Source: Enterococcus sp. 9D6_DIV0238 (lineage in GTDB: Bacteria > Bacillota > Bacilli > Lactobacillales > Enterococcaceae). Taken from it: a stretch of DNA of 64,000 bases. The position numbers and the translations under genes are program-made. The notes beneath the pieces were generated by a model. That model saw nothing but the letters and a program-made list of their open reading frames with translations. It had not been told where the DNA came from and ran no database searches. Within the stretch, counting starts at the first letter, position 1. Every line of letters starts with the position of its first letter. Of this stretch, positions 27,346 to 35,128 are shown in pieces. Where the stretch lies: NCBI RefSeq assembly GCF_002174455.2, contig NZ_CP147246.1, positions 1,391,501-1,455,500 of the forward strand, read 5' to 3'.

Positions 27346-28440
27346 TTAGTTCATGATCTCTGTTAAACGAGTCACGATTTTGTTCATTTCTGTTTCGTTG
27401 ACCGAACGAATATCGAATTCGATGATCCCGTTGTTAGCTTGATATTCTCGGGTATAAATAGCGGGACTTTCCGCTTTTAACGCTTGGATGACTTCTTTTG
27501 CTGATTTAGCACCTGTCACTTTGATGCTTGCTCTGTAAATATCACGTCCTGCACCGTCTTGAACGATACTTGCTTTGATATGATCTATTTGATTCAAGGC
27601 TTCAATGAAAGGCGTTAGTCGGGCTTGCATCGACTCACCGGATTCACTGCCGTTTTTCACGTAATCTTCTACAGCTTGAGTGAAACCTAAGATATTGTCC
27701 TTACCGATCTTCATAGCACGACCAATGCCTTTGCCTTGCAGACGTAGCCAGTCGATGTAGTCTTTTTTACCGATCACCAGACCAGCACTTGGTCCTTCAA
27801 TGGCTTTAGCGCCGCTGTAGATCACTAGATCAGCGCCAGCTTCGATATACTTGAACAAGTCTTCCTCCGCCGCTGCATCAACGATCAACGGCAGTTTGTG
27901 TTTTTGTGCGACTGTTGCCGCTTCTTTTACGCTTAGCATACTTTTTTGAACAGTGTGATGACTTTTAATGTATAAAATCGCCGCTGTCTGCTCCGTGATC
28001 ATCATTTCAATATGCTCTGGTGTACACATATTGGCATAGCCAGCTTCGACCACATGACCGCCGCCTTGTTCCACCATCACTTCGACAGGCGTACCATAAT
28101 CGACATTATGTCCTTTGGGTAAAATGATTTCCCGTTTGGTCACTTTATCGGTATAAGGATGATACGCATGATACACAGAGCCTTCACCGATCAGCGCCGC
28201 CACACTTTGAGCGATTCCTGCAGAAGCAGAAGAAACGACCTGTGCATCTTCCACCTTCAATAGCTTAGCTAGATAAGCCCCTGTTTGGATACTCAGCTCA
28301 CTCATTTCAAAAAAGTGTTCTCCACCGAAGCGTTGAGCAGCTAAGACATTTTCGGAAACTTTTGACACACCCAGAATAGTCATTTTTCCGGATGCATTGA
28401 TGACTTCTTTTAGATTGAATTTTTCATAGCTAATTGTCAT
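27346..28440 (-). CDS. dgaE: DgaE-like PLP-dependent ammonia-lyase (SelA-like fold)
   Basis: 364 residues from ATG at 28440, 8 bases after GGAGG; it overlaps the deacetylase stop by 11 bases. The SelA-like aminotransferase fold shows the PLP lysine in DLVIYSGAKAIEGPSAGLV and an N-terminal NASGKMTILGVS motif. DgaE of Salmonella eliminates ammonia from D-glucosaminate-6-phosphate to give KDGP, which fits its neighbours KDGP aldolase and KDG kinase. It is not selenocysteine synthase: no selenium genes are nearby. The true substrate may be another 2-amino sugar acid. Confidence 0.8.
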   Translation of the reverse strand: MTISYEKFNLKEVINASGKMTILGVSKVSENVLAAQRFGGEHFFEMSELSIQTGAYLAKLLKVEDAQVVSSASAGIAQSVAALIGEGSVYHAYHPYTDKVTKREIILPKGHNVDYGTPVEVMVEQGGGHVVEAGYANMCTPEHIEMMITEQTAAILYIKSHHTVQKSMLSVKEAATVAQKHKLPLIVDAAAEEDLFKYIEAGADLVIYSGAKAIEGPSAGLVIGKKDYIDWLRLQGKGIGRAMKIGKDNILGFTQAVEDYVKNGSESGESMQARLTPFIEALNQIDHIKASIVQDGAGRDIYRASIKVTGAKSAKEVIQALKAESPAIYTREYQANNGIIEFDIRSVNETEMNKIVTRLTEIMN

Positions 28441-29539
28441 AAACTGTGCCTCCAATGATTGTTTTTACTGGTGTGATCAATTCTTTTGCTTCTCGTGTGA
28501 AACCATTTGAATCAGTCAATATTTTTTGTCCTTCTTCAATCGTGAAAATCGTGATATCACCATCGTAGCCTTCTTTTAGATGACCTTTTGTATCAAAATG
28601 AAAATTTTTAGCTGGTACATCTGTGACTTTTTCAATAATCTCCGGCCACTCATAGCCTACGACACGTAATTTTTCCATCGTTGTGGCTAAATCATAGACA
28701 GGCCCATTTTCACGGTTACGAATATAAATATCGGTACTGATCGAAGATGCCTTCATCCCCTCTTTTAGCGCAGTTTCTGCTACATGGAAATTAAAGCTGT
28801 CTGTACCGTGACCAATATCAAAAACGACCCCTTTATCATAAGCAGCCCATGCAAAATTTTTGATCTTATCACTTTCTTTGTCCAAAATGCCGTTTGGTTT
28901 GCCATTAAAGCAGTGAGTCAAAACATCCCCTTTAGTCATATGTGCTAAAATTTCATCTAATTCAGGCGGAGCAGAGCCAATATGCACCATCAACGGCAGA
29001 TCATTATTCTCTTTTTGAATTTTTTTAGCCATCTCCAAAGGTGTGATCCCATTTTCACCAATCACAGTTTTACTCATTCTTGCTTTGATCCCTACCACAA
29101 AATCTGGTAATTCTGTCAGTGCCTTATGAACCAGTTCTTCTTTCACTTTGCTTAAATCAGCTAATTCATCTTGCTCAACAATGCCCCATTTTGAGATGTT
29201 GACCAAGGCATAGACATTGGTTTTCGCTTGTTTGGCAAGATCATAAAACTCATGAATATTTTCAGCGCCCGTCGTTCCGGCATCAATAACTGTCGTTACG
29301 CCTTTTTTCACACCGATTTCATCCGGGAAATCATAGTACAAGGTCATTTTTTCAAAGCAATGAACATGATCATCGATCCAGCCTGCGGATACATATGTTT
29401 GTCCATCCAGTGCAATCTGTTCTTTACTGTCTGCTTCGATCTTTTCCGACACTTTTACTATTTTCCCGTCACTTATAGCTATTTCTATCGGATCACCATT
29501 GATCGTCAAGCCGTTTTTTATGATTAAGTCGTAACTCAT
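28430..29539 (-). CDS. Amidohydrolase/deacetylase family metalloenzyme
   Basis: 369 residues of the amidohydrolase superfamily: metal motif DDHVHCFEKM (HxH) near residue 57, GVTTVIDAGTTGAEN, carboxylated-Lys candidate in VVGIKARMSK, and VMVHIGSAP and THCFNG His motifs, then STDIYIRN with the catalytic Asp. This is the amidohydrolase that accompanies the DgaE/DgaF genes in the EF_0837-type cluster. Probably removes an N-acyl group from the amino-sugar acid before DgaE acts (inference). Eight bases downstream of the MupG-like gene. Confidence 0.82.
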   Translation of the reverse strand: MSYDLIIKNGLTINGDPIEIAISDGKIVKVSEKIEADSKEQIALDGQTYVSAGWIDDHVHCFEKMTLYYDFPDEIGVKKGVTTVIDAGTTGAENIHEFYDLAKQAKTNVYALVNISKWGIVEQDELADLSKVKEELVHKALTELPDFVVGIKARMSKTVIGENGITPLEMAKKIQKENNDLPLMVHIGSAPPELDEILAHMTKGDVLTHCFNGKPNGILDKESDKIKNFAWAAYDKGVVFDIGHGTDSFNFHVAETALKEGMKASSISTDIYIRNRENGPVYDLATTMEKLRVVGYEWPEIIEKVTDVPAKNFHFDTKGHLKEGYDGDITIFTIEEGQKILTDSNGFTREAKELITPVKTIIGGTVYDN

Positions 29540-29547
29540 TTTATCCC

Positions 29548-30636
29548 CTACTTTTCTATAAATCTAAATTTTGTCCAGGGTTTTACAAAATCCAATAACA
29601 ACAATTCATCTTCTGTTATTTTCCCTACTTTATTTTTACGGTCATCGGTATGCGGCTGTAAAACAATCTGCAGTTCATTTTTGTATTTCCCAAACGCATC
29701 ATTTCCGATGACAACATCACCGATTTGAAAGGCTTGTGTATTATCATGTGCTGGATTCGCTTCATTTTTGTATTTTTTACGTACCTCCGTTGAACGAACC
29801 ACCTGATCTGTGATATCGCCACGTCTAAAGTGCTGCTCAGTCAATGTAATCTCTTTTTCAACCGTACTAGCTTCTTTGGTAAATTCAATTGCCAATGCAA
29901 GCTGGTAGCGATTCAACTGACCTAATGCTTCTAATTCTTCATCAGATGCATACGCATTGCCGATGATCACATCATCGATCAATCCAGTAGCAAATAAGTG
30001 TTTCGCTTGTACTTCTACAGGTAAATGGCGGTGCATTTCCAGTGTTGGTAACCCATCATTTACATCCCAGGGACCAATGACTCCAGCTTGAGAATTGATG
30101 AAAGCAGCCGTCCGAATTCCCTGTTTTTTGAAACGGACACTACAACGCTCAAAGAAATCATAAGGCAATGCCGTTCCTTCCTGCGGATAAAAATTATGAC
30201 ACCCGTATAAAAACGGCACGTTTGCTTCATAAGTCAAAATATTGTCTAAGTAAGCGACATCGTTACTCATATTCAACTCGATCGCTAAATCGAAAGGATT
30301 GTACGTCAATTTTGCTTCTTTATTTCCATCGAAACCTGCATCTAAACGAATCCCATCGGCACCTGTTTCAGCAAAGAAGGTCAGGTCATCGTAAGAAATC
30401 TCTAATTCATCAAAAATATTCGGCGCTACATCCAGAATCGTTTCATAACCCAATCCTTTCGCATAACCAATCAATGATTTGAATTTTTCTTTCACGACTT
30501 CTTTTCCTTCGGTTACCTCCAGCATACTCATAAAAATGCGGGAAAATCCGCATTCGCTTGCCTTCTTCAAATAAGCTTTGTCCTTTTCTATATCGCTATG
30601 GTCTGGATAAACTGATACACCTAACGCTCGTTTCAT
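29548..30636 (-). CDS. MupG-like 6-phospho-glycosidase (DUF871 TIM barrel)
   Basis: 362 residues. N-terminal ALGVSVYPDHSD, DVAPNIF, and GADGIRLDAGF identify the DUF871/MupG family with a C-terminal cyclophilin-like domain (~250-360, RRGDITDQVVRSTEVRKKYK). Staphylococcus MupG hydrolyses MurNAc-6-phosphate-GlcNAc after PTS import. Here it follows a PTS EIIC gene, so it could split a phosphorylated disaccharide and release an N-acyl amino-sugar acid for the downstream enzymes. The substrate is inferred from context. ATG start, 34 bases from the upstream gene. Confidence 0.8.
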   Translation of the reverse strand: MKRALGVSVYPDHSDIEKDKAYLKKASECGFSRIFMSMLEVTEGKEVVKEKFKSLIGYAKGLGYETILDVAPNIFDELEISYDDLTFFAETGADGIRLDAGFDGNKEAKLTYNPFDLAIELNMSNDVAYLDNILTYEANVPFLYGCHNFYPQEGTALPYDFFERCSVRFKKQGIRTAAFINSQAGVIGPWDVNDGLPTLEMHRHLPVEVQAKHLFATGLIDDVIIGNAYASDEELEALGQLNRYQLALAIEFTKEASTVEKEITLTEQHFRRGDITDQVVRSTEVRKKYKNEANPAHDNTQAFQIGDVVIGNDAFGKYKNELQIVLQPHTDDRKNKVGKITEDELLLLDFVKPWTKFRFIEK

Positions 30637-30670
30637 TACTGTTTCCTCCGCTCTAAGTACTTGCTCTTGT

Positions 30671-30946
30671 TTAGTTTCTTACTTCCGATTTTTCATTTTT
30701 CTCTAATACCCCAGCGCCAAAAGTTCTGTAACGCCAAGAAATAAGCGAGCCGCATAAGATCGTCATCGATCCTACCACAAAGATCGGGGAGTGACTCATG
30801 ATCCCTACTATGATCGCCAGTATAATCATTGCGATCGATACCGCACACAAAGGCAGTAATCTCAGCTTAAGAATCTTTTTAGGCAACCAGTTTTTTTCGA
30901 TCATTATTTGACTTGCAATGAAAAATACAATAAACCAAATCATCAT
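30671..30946 (-). CDS. Small three-helix membrane protein, function unknown
   Basis: 91 residues with about three hydrophobic helices (2-18, 29-48, 53-68) and a charged C-terminus. No recognised motif. Located between the PTS EIIC and MupG-like genes with gaps of 51 and 34 bases, hence part of the same operon; it could assist the transporter. Confidence 0.6.
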   Translation of the reverse strand: MMIWFIVFFIASQIMIEKNWLPKKILKLRLLPLCAVSIAMIILAIIVGIMSHSPIFVVGSMTILCGSLISWRYRTFGAGVLEKNEKSEVRN

Positions 30947-30997
30947 AATTAAACACCGAAGAGGGTAGTTCCTTTACTACCCTCCCTCTCTTTTAGA

Positions 30998-32317
30998 TTA
31001 AACAGCTTCTTTTGCTTTTTGCTCTGCTGCTAGTTCTTCTGCTTCTTTATCTAATTGTTGTTTTTCATATACTTTGAAGAACGGGTAGTAGATCGCCAAA
31101 GTAATCACGAAATTGACACAAACAAGCAGTGCTGCAGTAATGCTCCAGTTGGTACTCATCCAAGCCGCGATCGGGGCTGGAAAAGCAAATCCTAGACGTG
31201 CCATCATCATCGGCACTACATTACTGATCGTCAAGAAATAAGAAAGTGTCGTAGTCACTAATGGTGCTACGATAAACGGAATCCCTAGAATTGGATTCAT
31301 CACGATAGGTGTTCCGAAAATGATCGGTTCATTGATATTGAAAATTCCCGGAAGGAAAGATAAACGACCTAAACTCTTCAAATATTTTGATTTTGAAAAC
31401 ATCATCAAAACAACTAATGCAAGTGTAGTCCCAGCGCCGCCGATCCAGATAAACCATTGTAAGAATTGTTCAGTGAAAATATTCGGTAAATTATTTGCGC
31501 TGACACCATTAGTAAAAGCATCCACATTTTCTGCGATAGACATATCCCAAAATGGACGAATGACAGGACCCATGATTGCCGGTCCGTGAATACCCAATAC
31601 CCAGAAAAAGCAAATCAAGAAAACAGTTAGAAGTCCGCCGAATAAGCTATTACCAGCTAAGATTCCTTTCAGCGGCATCAAGATTGTACTTAAGAATCCA
31701 TTTAAATCAAAACCTAAAATGTGACGGATCACCCAGAATAACATTAAAATCACTGCACCCGGAATCAATGCAATAAATGAATTTGATACTTCTGGCGGAA
31801 CGCCTTCAGGCATTTTGATCGTAATATTTTTTACGATAAAGAAACGATAAATTTCGACAGAGATCAATGCTGTGACGATTGCGCCAAATAATGAAGCGGA
31901 GCCTAAGTTAGCCAAATTAATGTAGCGCCCTGCACTGATCACATCTGTCACATCTTCCATCACACGTGTTGGAGGAGCGGCTGTGACCAAAAACGCCATC
32001 AATGCAAGCAGCCCGCAGCTTAATGAATCCAGCTTATAGCTTTTCGCTAATGCTGAAGCGATCCCAAATGTTGCATACAACGCTAAAATCCCCATCGTAT
32101 ATCTTGACGGAATATCCAATACTGGTAAATAAGGCGTAATAAACTTCGTATATGCCTCGATCGGAATATTTTGAAATACAGTAAAGAAAGACCCCACAAT
32201 CGTTAATGGCATCGTTGCGATCAACCCTTTTCTGATCGCCACCATATGCCGCTGTGAACCAAACTTATTGGCAACAGGCATCAGATGCTGCTCCATCCAT
32301 AACACAAAACCATTCAT
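30998..32317 (-). CDS. PTS EIIC component, lactose/cellobiose family
   Basis: 439 residues, about ten membrane segments, CelB-like throughout: MNGFVLWMEQHLMPVANKFG start, GLIATMPLTIVGS, WVLGIHGP, and NINEPIIFGTPIVMNP, which carries the sugar-binding Glu/His region. It imports and phosphorylates a beta-linked disaccharide or glycoside with separate EIIA and EIIB partners; none of the chitobiose-type EIIA/EIIB genes is adjacent, so they must be supplied elsewhere. An independent promoter with a cre-like site and a 12-bp operator candidate lies just upstream. Confidence 0.88.
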   Translation of the reverse strand: MNGFVLWMEQHLMPVANKFGSQRHMVAIRKGLIATMPLTIVGSFFTVFQNIPIEAYTKFITPYLPVLDIPSRYTMGILALYATFGIASALAKSYKLDSLSCGLLALMAFLVTAAPPTRVMEDVTDVISAGRYINLANLGSASLFGAIVTALISVEIYRFFIVKNITIKMPEGVPPEVSNSFIALIPGAVILMLFWVIRHILGFDLNGFLSTILMPLKGILAGNSLFGGLLTVFLICFFWVLGIHGPAIMGPVIRPFWDMSIAENVDAFTNGVSANNLPNIFTEQFLQWFIWIGGAGTTLALVVLMMFSKSKYLKSLGRLSFLPGIFNINEPIIFGTPIVMNPILGIPFIVAPLVTTTLSYFLTISNVVPMMMARLGFAFPAPIAAWMSTNWSITAALLVCVNFVITLAIYYPFFKVYEKQQLDKEAEELAAEQKAKEAV

Positions 32318-32375
32318 TTCTTTTGTCCTCCGTTCAAAAAATTAGTATAAAATAAATCAAAATTATTTCAAATTC

Positions 32376-32431
32376 ATACTAACATAGTAACATTATAATG
32401 TAAACGGTTTTCAAAAGAAAAGTGCAACTTT
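32376..32431 (-). promoter_or_regulatory. Promoter of the EIIC operon with cre-like palindrome and 12-bp operator candidate
   Basis: Minus strand: -35 TTTACA (32399-32404), 17-base spacer, -10 TAGTAT (32376-32381). The 15-base near-palindrome at 32399-32413 (plus strand TGTAAACGGTTTTCA) resembles a CcpA cre site but is one base longer than consensus. The 12-mer AAAGTTGCACTT (32420-32431, minus strand) is identical to one arm of the dyad upstream of the regulator gene at 37066-37093. Confidence 0.5.
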
Positions 32432-32439
32432 ATTTCTTT

Positions 32440-33111
32440 TTAGCTAGGTAAATCTACTGGGAATATTGCACCAAAGATCATAGCACCTAAAATTGCTCCA
32501 CCGGCAATCGGTTTTTTCCATACGTAGAAAATCACCGCTCCGATAATCGAACCAATGCCGATTGGTGCTGATGCGCCACATGCACTGATAATGATCAAAG
32601 GCCCTAAGAAACGTCCTGAAGCATTTCCAGCCCCCATCATAACGTCTGCACCAAAGGTTGAATTAGACTGATTGATCGTAAACTTACGGATCATGATGAT
32701 AATACCACCGATAATCAATCCAAGAACCATCCCGGTAAGTAATGACAAAGCAAAATTCTCAACAGGTGCGGTAATATTCATACTTAGTAAAATCGCAGGA
32801 ACACCAATCCCAACTCCTGTTAAAATCGCTCCGCCAATATCCAAGATCCCAACAAGTGAACCTTCTAAAATTCGTGCAAATAAGAAGCTAGCACCAAATG
32901 CCGCGGCAGCTCCATAAGAACCACCATCCATACCAGCTTTTAACATCGCAACGATCGCTACTTCATTAAACGCTCCTACGCCATGTTCAAAATACATATG
33001 CGTTCCAGCAAAAACACCCGCTGATAATAACCCAACTAAAATCGGAAATGACCAGTCAGCAAACCAAAAATTCTTTTTCTCTTCTAATCCTACGCCTACT
33101 GTTTCTTCCAT
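32440..33111 (-). CDS. DUF4310 family membrane protein
   Basis: 223 residues, about six membrane helices rich in Gly and Ala (AILTGVGIGVPAILLS, GLIIGGIIIMI, AGGAILGAMIFGAIFPVD). It matches the DUF4310 (EF_0833-type) family, always found with DUF4311, DUF4312 and SFCGS proteins. Function not established; the glycine-rich helices and partner genes suggest a transport channel. 27 bases behind the DUF4311 gene. Confidence 0.78.
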   Translation of the reverse strand: MEETVGVGLEEKKNFWFADWSFPILVGLLSAGVFAGTHMYFEHGVGAFNEVAIVAMLKAGMDGGSYGAAAAFGASFLFARILEGSLVGILDIGGAILTGVGIGVPAILLSMNITAPVENFALSLLTGMVLGLIIGGIIIMIRKFTINQSNSTFGADVMMGAGNASGRFLGPLIIISACGASAPIGIGSIIGAVIFYVWKKPIAGGAILGAMIFGAIFPVDLPS

Positions 33112-33138
33112 TATATATCTCCTCTCCTTTGTCTTTTA

Positions 33139-33921
33139 CTAATTGCCAACACTAAATACATCATGCATGTTTTGCAGCCAGCTCGGAATTTGTAAACGGA
33201 AGCTTTCGATCATCTGTAAATCAAAGCCACGGAAGAAGCCACTTAAGACAAATAATAAAATAACTGCTGCCATCATGCTTTTCGTTACTTTGTTCCAGCC
33301 GATTTCATCAACACCTTTACCGATCAAGATCCCTAAAACAACACCAGGAACTGCATTGCCCATGATCATTGTTGCTAGCCCTCCAAAAATCGTTGCCCAA
33401 AGTCCGGAACGTTTGCCGGCATCGATTGCAGCCAGCCAGAATAGCACTGGCATCACTGTATTGATCAATAGATTTGCGGCAGGCACCAAGACAGCCACCG
33501 CTGTCACTTGTAATGATTCCGGGATTGCTGAAGCTGTCGTGTTTAAAAATGCAACAACAACCATTCCGACAAGCGCACCGGAAATCCCCATTTTCTTAGG
33601 GTTATGCATTGTTTCAGCGACATTTTTATTTTTGACCAATAATGCCGCTGCTGCCCAGTTGGGAATAACACGGTGATCCACATCTTGGGTAAAAGCTCCC
33701 GCACCCACAGTTGATGCCCAAGCGTTGAAGAAGAAGCCTAATCCAAAAGAAAAATGACTGGCCGCATCTCCTTCACAGGCATTCATTTCACCTAGGGTTC
33801 TAAATGCGCCTAAACCTTGTGTACTTGGTGCATGAAACATTCTTGCTGCGCCAGCACCTGCTGCAAAACCAACAATTCCTCCAATCAATAATGATTTGAG
33901 TAAAACAACTACCACATCCAT
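33139..33921 (-). CDS. DUF4311 family membrane protein
   Basis: 260 residues, about seven membrane segments with a conserved soluble loop (HAPSTQGLGAFRTLGEMNAC, then EGDAASHFSFGLGFFFNAWA). Belongs to the DUF4311 (EF_0832-type) family. The start ATG abuts the stop of the DUF4312 gene (TAA-ATG), with GGAGG inside the last codons of that gene, so translation is coupled. Probably the larger membrane subunit of the putative transporter. Confidence 0.78.
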   Translation of the reverse strand: MDVVVVLLKSLLIGGIVGFAAGAGAARMFHAPSTQGLGAFRTLGEMNACEGDAASHFSFGLGFFFNAWASTVGAGAFTQDVDHRVIPNWAAAALLVKNKNVAETMHNPKKMGISGALVGMVVVAFLNTTASAIPESLQVTAVAVLVPAANLLINTVMPVLFWLAAIDAGKRSGLWATIFGGLATMIMGNAVPGVVLGILIGKGVDEIGWNKVTKSMMAAVILLFVLSGFFRGFDLQMIESFRLQIPSWLQNMHDVFSVGN

Positions 33922-34296
33922 TTAATTTGCCTCCTTATGCATTCTCTTATTTTTTCTAAAGGGAAGAGGAAGACCATTTGGGTCTGAAACTTTTTTTTCG
34001 ATGAATGGAACAGTCTCCATTTCGATCAACGTAATTTCAACTGTAACATCAAGCAATACGCGATAATCTGCACGTGTTCTCGGCAAGAAGAAAAATAGAA
34101 AGCATTCCGTAAAAGTTTCTTGCTCTGCTTTTAGGATAGTGATATCCAGAGGTTCGATCCGTACGATCACATCATTTTTCTCTTTTAAGACTCGATTATG
34201 GATTTGATTGAGCGCATTGGCAAAAGCTAGATTTTTTTCCTTACCTGTTCCTTCAACTTGAATGACCTGCTTCTTTTTTATTGTTACTTGTTCCAT
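33922..34296 (-). CDS. DUF4312 family protein
   Basis: 124 residues, soluble, with an IQVEGTGKEKNLAFANALNQI segment and a basic C-terminus. Matches DUF4312 (EF_0831-type). No catalytic motif recognised. It sits between the SFCGS gene (44-base gap) and the coupled DUF4311 gene; likely a cytosolic subunit of the same system. Confidence 0.75.
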   Translation of the reverse strand: MEQVTIKKKQVIQVEGTGKEKNLAFANALNQIHNRVLKEKNDVIVRIEPLDITILKAEQETFTECFLFFFLPRTRADYRVLLDVTVEITLIEMETVPFIEKKVSDPNGLPLPFRKNKRMHKEAN

Positions 34297-34340
34297 CGGT
34301 ACTTCCTCCCCTAACTTTTTGCTGTAAACAGCAGGTTGTA

Positions 34341-34694
34341 TTAAGCGTTTTTCTTCATATAGGCTTCAACGATACGTTTGCCCAATTCTTCTTGATCCAT
34401 GAAACCAAAGCCTAAAACTGTTTTTCCATCATTGATCGCTGTAACACCTTCATCGATCGAACGCATCCCATGGCGTTCCGGATATCCATATTTTGTCGCT
34501 GCAGTCAATGCTCCAGCGCCGCCGCTTCCGCAAAATGAAATGCCAAGATCCGCATTTTCCTGCTGCATCACATCACCTAAGCGCATGTCTGCACCCATTC
34601 CAGGTACAACAACTGCTTTGCCGCCAGCTGCTTCCACTCCTTTTGCAACATTTTGGCCTTTTCCTAAACGATCTGCGATTACTACTGTTACCAT
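34341..34694 (-). CDS. Glycine-rich SFCGS family protein, PTS EIIB-like candidate
   Basis: 117 residues from ATG at 34694 (8 bases after GGAGG; an earlier TTG would overlap the site). Contains the name-giving LGISFCGSGGAGALTAATKYG with a conserved Cys, and GQNVAKGVEAAGGKAVVVPGMGADMRLGD. The Cys in a small Rossmann-like domain beside a PRD regulator suggests a phosphotransfer or EIIB-like role, but this is inference. Family EF_0830-type. Confidence 0.75.
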   Translation of the reverse strand: MVTVVIADRLGKGQNVAKGVEAAGGKAVVVPGMGADMRLGDVMQQENADLGISFCGSGGAGALTAATKYGYPERHGMRSIDEGVTAINDGKTVLGFGFMDQEELGKRIVEAYMKKNA

Positions 34695-34784
34695 AATTGA
34701 TTCCTCCAATTTTTATGTTAATAACAGATAAACATCGTCCTTGTAAAATAAGAACGTCTTTATCTTGCTTACTTCCTTGGTTTC

Positions 34785-35123
34785 TTATGCTTCATTTTGC
34801 TTAGCAGATTCAAAATGGATGGATAATACATACATTTCGTCCTGCGGTAAATTACCAATATGCTGAACTACTTGATCAGCAATCTCCAACGCTTCGTTTG
34901 ATACCTCTTCAAACATCGCAGGATCGACACCCGTCATTTTTTCATTTGCTTTAGAGCGTTTGATCATTTCATTCACATGATTGATCAAGATCGTCCATTG
35001 TAAATCAGTTGGTTCAATCGCTTGTTTTTCCAACAACTCACTAATTTTTTCAAGTGAAGCGTCCAATTCGACCCTATATGGACTTTCCTCAATTATTTTT
35101 TTTGCATCATCCGTTCCCTTCAT
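34785..35123 (-). CDS. Stand-alone PRD-domain protein
   Basis: 112 residues making up a single PTS regulation domain (EF_0829-type), with the conserved His in WTILINHVNEMIKRS near residue 49. It lies five bases behind the PRD/EIIB regulator gene. An isolated PRD could be phosphorylated by HPr or by the system's own components and modulate the regulator (inference). Confidence 0.75.
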   Translation of the reverse strand: MKGTDDAKKIIEESPYRVELDASLEKISELLEKQAIEPTDLQWTILINHVNEMIKRSKANEKMTGVDPAMFEEVSNEALEIADQVVQHIGNLPQDEMYVLSIHFESAKQNEA

Positions 35124-35128
35124 GCATG

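Noticed and set aside
27346..28440. Selenocysteine synthase SelA
   Set aside because: SelA-like fold only; no selD, selB or tRNA-Sec nearby and the neighbours are sugar-acid genes.
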